This document shows, piece after piece, positions 1-5,520 of a stretch of DNA of 7,226 bases. Each line of letters begins with the position of its first letter. The stretch's first letter is position 1. The stretch comes from Acholeplasmataceae bacterium. GTDB lineage: Bacteria > Bacillota_I > Bacilli_A > ML615J-28 > CAG-698. A model generated the notes under the pieces. The model had not been told where the DNA came from. It was given only the letters and a program-made list of their open reading frames with translations, and ran no database searches. A program made the position numbers and the translations under genes. Location of the stretch: the NCBI GenBank assembly GCA_012840905.1, contig DUVT01000169.1, positions 1 to 7,226 of the forward strand, given 5' to 3'.

Positions 1-1108
1 AAGGAGGGTTTGGTTCAAAAATATATTCGTGAATATCTTTAGTTAAACTAATTTCGGTTCCTTGTAATTCCTTTAAAAATCCAAGTTGTAGTTCATCAGG
101 AAATATTTCAAAAGTTTTATTAAAGGTATTGATAAAACTTGCCTTGTCTTCGTAAGGAAGCCCAGCTATTAAATCAAGATGGATTATAATGTTATCTTTG
201 ATTGCATTAATGTTTTCTATTAATTTAAATAAATTTTGAGTTCTATTTACTGCTCTTGTTACTGTTTCGTTTAGGGATTGGATTCCGATTTCAAATCGTA
301 TTTGTCCTCTTCGAACAGTTTTTAATAGTTCAATAATCTTTTTATCTAATAAATCACCGACAACTTCGAATTGATATACAGTGTAATTATTATTATGTTC
401 TTTTAAAAATTTGATAATAGCTTCAGTGTAATTTACATTAATATTAAACGAACGATCTAAGAACTTAATAACCCTAGCTCCATTTTTTAATGCAAATAAT
501 ATGTGTTCTTTAACTAAATCAAAATCTAAATATCTAATAGTTTTTTCTAAAGATGCAAGACAATATGCACATCTAAAACAGCAACCACGACTTGCTTCTA
601 AGTACACAACGCGGTTTTTAAAATCTTTTATTAAGGAATAATCATACTTAATATTTTTAATATTTGGTTTTTTTGGATATGTAAATTTATATTGATTTCC
701 ATCTTTATAATAGAGATTTGGAACTTTTGAAAAGTCTTTATTTCCTTTTAATTCAGAGATTAATTTATTAAATGCTTCCTCGCCTTCATCCTTAATAATA
801 TACTGAACATTCGGATATTTAAGAAAATCATTAGGTCTATAACTAGCTTCTGGACCACCTAAAATAATTGTTTTTATATGTTTTAACTCGGAAATTATCG
901 AGTGGATAAAACTTATATTCCAGATGTAAACTGAAAAAGCAAGGATGTCAAAATCTTGCTTGTTGATGAATTCTATTATGTTTTCTTTATTATCTTTGAT
1001 TGTAAATTCCTTCAATTCAATAGGATGAATTGAATTTGTATAAATTTGAAATGCACCCATGGCTGGGTGAATATATTTTGAATTAATACCAATAATTAAT
1101 GTCTTCAT
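1..1108 (-). CDS. B12-binding/radical SAM protein, DUF4080 type (3' end missing)
   Basis: The minus strand is open for 369 codons from the ATG at 1108-1106 to the window edge, with no stop. The start follows AGAAGGTG (1122-1115) at good spacing. Residues 1-135 look like a cobalamin-binding Rossmann domain: an opening MKTLIIGINSKYIH and the loop GGPEAS (84-89). I do not see the classical DxHxxG base-off histidine motif. The radical SAM domain begins near residue 170. It has the cluster motif CxxxCxxC (C176, C180, C183), an extra C177, then KFLDRSFN (215-222), FEIGIQS (272-278) and HLDLIAGLPY (310-319). These fit the 4Fe-4S/S-adenosylmethionine TIM barrel. The KYIH start, LGGPE loop and KFLDR-type motif are what I recall of the DUF4080 family; its C-terminal DUF4080 domain would lie outside the window. 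The family's substrate is, to my knowledge, unsettled. Broad family confidence is high, the subfamily moderate, and the reaction unknown. Confidence 0.9.
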   Translation of the reverse strand, partial: MKTLIIGINSKYIHPAMGAFQIYTNSIHPIELKEFTIKDNKENIIEFINKQDFDILAFSVYIWNISFIHSIISELKHIKTIILGGPEASYRPNDFLKYPNVQYIIKDEGEEAFNKLISELKGNKDFSKVPNLYYKDGNQYKFTYPKKPNIKNIKYDYSLIKDFKNRVVYLEASRGCCFRCAYCLASLEKTIRYLDFDLVKEHILFALKNGARVIKFLDRSFNINVNYTEAIIKFLKEHNNNYTVYQFEVVGDLLDKKIIELLKTVRRGQIRFEIGIQSLNETVTRAVNRTQNLFKLIENINAIKDNIIIHLDLIAGLPYEDKASFINTFNKTFEIFPDELQLGFLKELQGTEISLTKDIHEYIFEPNPP

Positions 1109-1114
1109 TTTCTA

Positions 1115-1135
1115 CACCTTCTTATATAAATTATA
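1115..1135 (-). promoter_or_regulatory. -10 box and ribosome binding site of the radical SAM gene
   Basis: On the minus strand a perfect TATAAT (1135-1130) lies 21 bases before the ATG. It is followed by the Shine-Dalgarno sequence AGAAGGTG (1122-1115), with 6 bases between the AAGGTG core and the start. No convincing -35 box is found 16-18 bases upstream; that stretch reads only as A/T-rich sequence. The predicted transcription start, about 7 bases past the -10, falls near 1123, which would leave a leader of about 15 bases. Confidence 0.55.
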
Positions 1136-1179
1136 TCATATATTTGCAGGAATAAAATCTTTATTTTTTATGTTGGCTT

Positions 1180-1188
1180 TGTTATAAT
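1180..1188 (+). promoter_or_regulatory. Extended -10 promoter of the metallopeptidase gene
   Basis: TGTTATAAT is an extended -10 element (TGn plus a perfect TATAAT at 1183-1188). The expected -35 position (about 1160-1165) reads TTTATT, a poor match, which is tolerable with an extended -10. It faces away from the -10 of the radical SAM gene (1130-1135), so the two divergent promoters share about 50 bases. The predicted transcript start near 1195 lies inside the ribosome binding site. Confidence 0.6.
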
Positions 1189-1192
1189 ACTC

Positions 1193-1200
1193 AAAGGAGG
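1193..1200 (+). promoter_or_regulatory. Ribosome binding site selecting the GTG start at 1209
   Basis: AAAGGAGG is a near-perfect anti-16S match ending 8 bases before the GTG at 1209, the usual spacing. The nearer GTG at 1204 is in another frame and too close, so the site supports the 1209 start. Confidence 0.8.
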
Positions 1201-1208
1201 TAAGTGAA

Positions 1209-1697
1209 GTGGCTATTAATGAAGAGTTTGCAATGAGCATAGTTTCAACCATTGCCAACTATTTACAAATACCTAAAGTAGATGTAACATTTGTAAAGTT
1301 GAATAATGAGTATAAAGAAGTTGCAGGCTATTATATTCCTGGTTCTAATGTCATATGTATTAACAGTGGTGCTATAAATAATTTTAATGATTTAGAATTT
1401 ACTGCTCTATTAATACACGAGATGAGGCATGCTTATCAAGATTTTCAAATTAGAAATAAAAATATGAGTAACGAACCAAAGGATTTACTAGCTATTTGGG
1501 ATGAAGAAATGAAAAACTATAAACATCCCATACATCATAATGGAGACTTTATAAAGCAAAAAATTGAAATTGATGCTATTGCTTTTACTTATTTTTTTCT
1601 AAAAAAATACTTAAAACAAGATTTAATTATTCCAAATGACATTCATGAAGAGGTAATAAAAAGAGTAGGAAAAATCAAAAAAACGAAAAATATGTAA
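1209..1697 (+). CDS. Small HExxH protein, putative zinc metallopeptidase (M78/IrrE-like)
   Basis: This is a complete 162-residue protein with a GTG start. It has no signal peptide or clear membrane segment, so it should be cytoplasmic. The key feature is HEMRH (70-74), an HExxH zinc-binding and catalytic motif in a hydrophobic helix (LLIHEMRHAYQ). About 45 residues later, E120-IDAIAF matches the ExxAxxF pattern that follows HExxH in M78 (ImmA/IrrE-type) peptidases, where an acidic residue can supply the third zinc ligand. GYYIPG and VICIN (40-52) resemble the beta strands before the active-site helix in that fold. Unlike many ImmA/IrrE proteins there is no helix-turn-helix domain, and no repressor gene is adjacent. 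The last 15 residues are lysine-rich. The gene has its own promoter and is divergent from the radical SAM gene. Zinc-peptidase-like fold: likely. Exact family and substrate: unknown. Confidence 0.78.
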   Translation: MAINEEFAMSIVSTIANYLQIPKVDVTFVKLNNEYKEVAGYYIPGSNVICINSGAINNFNDLEFTALLIHEMRHAYQDFQIRNKNMSNEPKDLLAIWDEEMKNYKHPIHHNGDFIKQKIEIDAIAFTYFFLKKYLKQDLIIPNDIHEEVIKRVGKIKKTKNM

Positions 1698-1734
1698 ATT
1701 TCAAGCGATATGCTTAAAAAAACAAAATTTAACC

Positions 1735-1763
1735 TTGTGAATTAGAGGATATTGTAGTATAAT
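1735..1763 (+). promoter_or_regulatory. Sigma-70/sigma-A type promoter of nifJ
   Basis: TTGTGA (1735-1740) and a perfect TATAAT (1758-1763) are separated by exactly 17 bases. The predicted start is near 1770, giving a leader of about 33 bases. The promoter lies just after the metallopeptidase stop codon at 1697, and no terminator is visible between them, so some read-through from upstream is possible. No operator or riboswitch structure is seen in the short leader. Confidence 0.75.
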
Positions 1764-1786
1764 AGTTATGAATTGAAAAATAAATG

Positions 1787-1792
1787 TGGAGG
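1787..1792 (+). promoter_or_regulatory. Ribosome binding site fixing the nifJ start at 1803
   Basis: TGGAGG sits 10 bases before the ATG at 1803. The frame stays open upstream to a TTG at 1773, but that codon lacks a ribosome binding site, lies almost at the predicted transcript start, and would translate through this site. The ATG at 1803 is therefore the start. Confidence 0.8.
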
Positions 1793-1802
1793 TTTATATA
1801 TA

Positions 1803-4800
1803 ATGGCAAAAAAGAAAGTTTTTGAGTCCATGGATGGTAATCAAGCTGCGGCTTGGAATGCCTATGCGTTTACCGAAGTGGCTGGAATTTATCCTATTAC
1901 TCCCTCATCAACTATGGCAGAGTATGTAGATGAATGGGCAAGTAAAGGAAAGAAAAACTTGTTTGGTGTGCCAGTTAAAGTGGTTGAAATGCAGTCAGAA
2001 GCAGGTGCGGCAGGAACTGTTCATGGCTCACTTCAAGCGGGTGCTTTAACAACGACATTTACAGCAAGTCAGGGATTACTTTTAAAGATCCCGAATATGT
2101 ATAAAATTGCAGGAGAGTTATTACCAGGGGTTATTCATGTATCAGCTCGTAGTATAGCTGTTCAAGCATTATCTATTTTTGGTGACCACCAAGACGTAAT
2201 GGCAGCTCGTCAAACTGGTTGGGCTATGCTTGCAACAAGCAGTGTTCAAGAAGTTATGGACTTAGCTGGTGTTGCTCACCTTTCAGCAATCAAATCAAGT
2301 ATTCCATTCTTACATTTCTTTGATGGATTTAGAACAAGTCATGAAATCCAAAAAGTTGAAGTAATGGATTACGAAGAATTAAATAAATTATTAGACAGAG
2401 ATGCTGTTGATCGTTTTAGAAGAAGAGCATTAAATCCAAACAATCCTGTAACTAGAGGTTCAGCTCAAAACGATGATGTATATTTCCAAGCACGTGAAGC
2501 TCAAAATAAATATTATCAAGCTGTACCAAATATTGTAGAAGAATACATGAAAGAAATTTCTAAGATTACAGGTAGACATTATGCGCCATTTGTATACTAT
2601 GGTGCTGAAGATGCAACTGATATCATTATTGCAATGGGATCAGTTACAGAAACAATTAAAGAAGTAGTTGATTACTTAAACGAAAAAGAAAATAAAAAGG
2701 TTGGTTTAGTAGTTGTTCACTTATTCCGTCCTTTCTCAGCAGAACACTTATTAAAAGTAATGCCTAAGACTGTTGAAAGAATTGCAGTGTTAGAAAGAAC
2801 AAAAGAACAAGGAAGTATCGGTGAACCATTATTACTTGATGTTCAATCAGTATTCTATGGCAAAGAAAATGCCCCACTTATTATTGGTGGTAGATACGGT
2901 CTATCAAGTAAAGATACTAATCCAGCACAAATCTTTGCAGTATATGATAACCTTGCAAAAGGTGAAAATGCAAAAAGATCATTTACAATTGGTATCGTAG
3001 ATGACGTTACACATACATCACTTGAAATTACAAGAAATATTGATGTATTAAGCGATGAAGTAAGCCAATTAATCTTCTATGGTTTAGGTAGTGATGGTAC
3101 TGTAGGTGCTAACAAAAATACAGTTAAATTAATTGGTGATAATACAGATTATTATGTACAAGCATATTTTGCATATGACTCTAAGAAATCTGGTGGGGTT
3201 ACAAGAAGCCACTTAAGATTCTCTAGAAAACCAATTCGTTCAACTTATCTTGTAAATAAAGCAGGCTTCATTTCTTGTAGTCTAGATACATATGTACAAA
3301 AGTATGATATGTTAAAGGACTTAAAAGACAATGGTAGATTCTTGCTTAATACAAGCTTAAGTGATGCAGAATTGGTTGAGTTTATGCCAAATTCATTCAA
3401 ACGTGAACTTGCTCGTAAAAATGCAAAATTATATGTAATTGATGCGGTTACACTTGCAAAAGAAATTGGTTTAGGTCATAGAACTAATACAATTCTTCAA
3501 TCTGCATTCTTCAAATTAAATGAACAAATTATGCCATTTGAAGAAGCAAAAGAATTAATGAAGAAATATGCATATAAGTCATATATCAAGAGAGGTCAAG
3601 CAGTTGTAGATATGAACTACAAAGCTATCGATATCGGTGGCGAACACTTAAGAGAAGTTCCGGTTGATCCTGCTTGGGCGAACTTACCAGATGAAAAACA
3701 AACAGAACAAGAACTACCACATTTCGTAAAAACTATCGCTAGTGAAGTTAATGCAATTCGTGGTTATGATTTACCAGTAAGTGCATTTACTGATTATGTT
3801 GATGGTACAATGGAAAATGGTAGTGCAGCATATGAAAAACGCTACATTGCTTCATTCGTTCCAGAATGGATTGAAGAAAACTGTATCCAATGTAACCAAT
3901 GTGCATTCGTTTGTCCACATGCAGTTATTAGACCATTCTTAAGTACTGAAGAAGAACAAGCAAATGCTCCAGAAAATTCACAATTCTTAAATCCAATTGG
4001 AAAAGGATTTGAAGGCTTAAAATACTCAATCGTAGTATCAATTCCTGACTGTACAGGATGTGAAGTGTGCGTAAATGTATGTCCTGGTAAAAAAGGTGAA
4101 AAAGCATTACGTATGGTTCCAGTTGCTGATGCAGTTCATAATGGAATGGAAGAAGTTTCAAATTACTTCTTTAATGAAGTAACTTATAAATCTGAATTAG
4201 TTGATACAGCATCAAACGTTAAAAACTCACAATTTGCACAACCTTTATTTGAATTCCATGGTGCATGTGCAGGATGTGGTGAAACTCCATATATTAAGTT
4301 AGTTACGCAATTATTTGGAGATAGAATGGTTATTGCTAACGCAACAGGATGTTCATCAATTTATGGTGGTTCATTCCCATCTACTCCATATACTACAAAT
4401 AGTGAAGGTAAAGGTCCGGCTTGGGCTAACTCATTATTTGAAGACAATGCAGAGTTCGGTTTCGGTATTAAAATTGCAACTGAAACAATTAGAAGTCGCA
4501 TTGGCTTAATGATGGAAAAAGCTATCGAAGAAGGTAGTGTATCAGCTGAAATTAAAGAGTTATTCCAAAAATGGTTAGATAATATGGAATCAAGTGCAGT
4601 TACAAACGAAGTAACAAAACAACTAATTCCATTATTAGAAGATTCAGATAGTGAAGTTGCAAAAGAAATCTTAACATTAAAAGATTATCTAGTTAAGAGA
4701 TCACAATGGATTATCGGTGGAGATGGTTGGGCATATGACATCGGCTTTGGTGGACTTGACCATGTAATTGCAAGCAATGAAGATATTAATATCTTAGTTC

Positions 4801-5360
4801 TTGACACAGAAGTATATTCAAATACTGGTGGTCAAAGTTCTAAATCAAGTCAAACTGGTTCGATTGCTAAGTTTACTGCAGCAGGTAAACCAGGTAAGAA
4901 AAAAGACCTTGCAGCAATTGCAATGAGTTATGGTCATGTGTATGTTGCACAAATTTCTCATGGTGCATCACAAGCACAAATGCTTCGTGCTATAAGAGAG
5001 GCTGAAAGTTACAATGGACCATCATTAATTATTGCTTATTCTCCATGTATTGCTCATGGTATTAAAGGTGGTATGGGCTTATCACAACAACAAGCTAAAC
5101 TTGCTGTTGAATGTGGTTACTGGACTACTTTTAGATTTGACCCACGCTTAGCAGAAGAAGGCAAGAATCCATTCCAAATTGATTCTAAAGAACCAAATTG
5201 GGATAAATATGAAGAACACTTAATGAGTGAAAACCGTTATGCACAACTTAAGAATATTAATCCAGAAAAAGCGCAAGAATTACTAGAACATAATAAGAGA
5301 GAATCTCAAAGAAGATATAGAACATATCAACGTTACGCTGCAATGGATTATTCAGTATAA
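1803..5360 (+). CDS. nifJ: Pyruvate:ferredoxin (flavodoxin) oxidoreductase
   Basis: This cytoplasmic enzyme oxidatively decarboxylates pyruvate with CoA to acetyl-CoA and CO2, passing electrons to ferredoxin or flavodoxin. The protein is complete at 1185 residues, typical of the single-chain homodimeric form. YPITPSS (30-36) carries the conserved pyruvate-site Thr (T33), and R116 in HVSARS matches the substrate-binding Arg. GLGSDGTVGANK (427-438) lies in the region assigned to CoA binding. Two ferredoxin-like clusters follow: C694/C697/C700/C704 and C750/C753/C756/C760. The proximal 4Fe-4S cluster is held by C822 and C825 (CAGCG), C850 (NATGC) and C1082 (SPCIAHG). The thiamine diphosphate/Mg site is GDG (973-975) through N1007 in NTGG. 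All expected ligands are present. The long oxygen-protecting C-terminal domain VII of Desulfovibrio africanus is absent. The gene is probably monocistronic, between its own promoter and a strong terminator. The first 100 or so codons use more G/C-ending codons than the rest. Confidence 0.98.
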   Translation: MAKKKVFESMDGNQAAAWNAYAFTEVAGIYPITPSSTMAEYVDEWASKGKKNLFGVPVKVVEMQSEAGAAGTVHGSLQAGALTTTFTASQGLLLKIPNMYKIAGELLPGVIHVSARSIAVQALSIFGDHQDVMAARQTGWAMLATSSVQEVMDLAGVAHLSAIKSSIPFLHFFDGFRTSHEIQKVEVMDYEELNKLLDRDAVDRFRRRALNPNNPVTRGSAQNDDVYFQAREAQNKYYQAVPNIVEEYMKEISKITGRHYAPFVYYGAEDATDIIIAMGSVTETIKEVVDYLNEKENKKVGLVVVHLFRPFSAEHLLKVMPKTVERIAVLERTKEQGSIGEPLLLDVQSVFYGKENAPLIIGGRYGLSSKDTNPAQIFAVYDNLAKGENAKRSFTIGIVDDVTHTSLEITRNIDVLSDEVSQLIFYGLGSDGTVGANKNTVKLIGDNTDYYVQAYFAYDSKKSGGVTRSHLRFSRKPIRSTYLVNKAGFISCSLDTYVQKYDMLKDLKDNGRFLLNTSLSDAELVEFMPNSFKRELARKNAKLYVIDAVTLAKEIGLGHRTNTILQSAFFKLNEQIMPFEEAKELMKKYAYKSYIKRGQAVVDMNYKAIDIGGEHLREVPVDPAWANLPDEKQTEQELPHFVKTIASEVNAIRGYDLPVSAFTDYVDGTMENGSAAYEKRYIASFVPEWIEENCIQCNQCAFVCPHAVIRPFLSTEEEQANAPENSQFLNPIGKGFEGLKYSIVVSIPDCTGCEVCVNVCPGKKGEKALRMVPVADAVHNGMEEVSNYFFNEVTYKSELVDTASNVKNSQFAQPLFEFHGACAGCGETPYIKLVTQLFGDRMVIANATGCSSIYGGSFPSTPYTTNSEGKGPAWANSLFEDNAEFGFGIKIATETIRSRIGLMMEKAIEEGSVSAEIKELFQKWLDNMESSAVTNEVTKQLIPLLEDSDSEVAKEILTLKDYLVKRSQWIIGGDGWAYDIGFGGLDHVIASNEDINILVLDTEVYSNTGGQSSKSSQTGSIAKFTAAGKPGKKKDLAAIAMSYGHVYVAQISHGASQAQMLRAIREAESYNGPSLIIAYSPCIAHGIKGGMGLSQQQAKLAVECGYWTTFRFDPRLAEEGKNPFQIDSKEPNWDKYEEHLMSENRYAQLKNINPEKAQELLEHNKRESQRRYRTYQRYAAMDYSV

Positions 5361-5387
5361 TCATACGGCATTATTAGATTAAAAATC

Positions 5388-5424
5388 AATCACCATCATT
5401 ATATTTAATGATGGTGATTTTTTT
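5388..5424 (+). terminator. Strong rho-independent terminator after nifJ
   Basis: A perfect 14-base-pair stem pairs 5388-5401 (AATCACCATCATTA) with 5406-5419, closed by the 4-base loop TATT. A run of seven T residues (5418-5424) follows and overlaps the foot of the stem. It begins 27 bases after the nifJ stop codon. A five-A stretch (5381-5385) upstream could give weak termination on the other strand, but no minus-strand gene faces it here. Confidence 0.95.
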
Positions 5425-5458
5425 AAAATATTGCCATTTTCAATTATTAAAATATCAC

Positions 5459-5487
5459 TTGAAGAAAAACGCTATATATGGTAGAAT
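5459..5487 (+). promoter_or_regulatory. Promoter of the P-type ATPase gene
   Basis: TTGAAG (5459-5464) and TAGAAT (5482-5487) are 17 bases apart, and TGG directly before the -10 makes it an extended -10. The predicted start near 5494 gives a 27-base leader containing AAGGGTG (5509-5515), 5 bases before the ATG at 5521. Between the nifJ terminator and this promoter (5425-5458) only A/T-rich sequence is seen. Confidence 0.75.
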
Positions 5488-5520
5488 AAATTTATAAAAA
5501 ATTGGGAAAAGGGTGAAAAA

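Noticed and set aside
1204..1206. GTG just upstream of the metallopeptidase start
   Set aside because: It is in a different frame from the gene and lies only 3 bases from the ribosome binding site.
1703..1715. Small inverted repeat AAGC-GATAT-GCTT after the metallopeptidase gene, considered as a terminator
   Set aside because: Only four base pairs, followed by A residues rather than a T run on the plus strand; too weak to support termination.
3928..4161. 77-codon open frame on the minus strand inside nifJ
   Set aside because: It lies opposite the ferredoxin-cluster domain of a clearly real gene, has no ribosome binding site or promoter of note, and its Leu/His-rich composition is what the complementary strand of AT-rich coding sequence produces.
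4315..4509. 64-codon open frame on the plus strand, out of frame with nifJ
   Set aside because: It overlaps the conserved thiamine-domain coding sequence in another frame, has no ribosome binding site, and shows no recognisable motif.
1803..5360. Alternative identity as 2-oxoglutarate or indolepyruvate oxidoreductase
   Set aside because: Those enzymes usually have separate subunits and a different domain order. The single 1185-residue chain, the pyruvate-site Thr33 and Arg116, and the two internal ferredoxin-like clusters followed by CAGCG fit pyruvate oxidoreductase.
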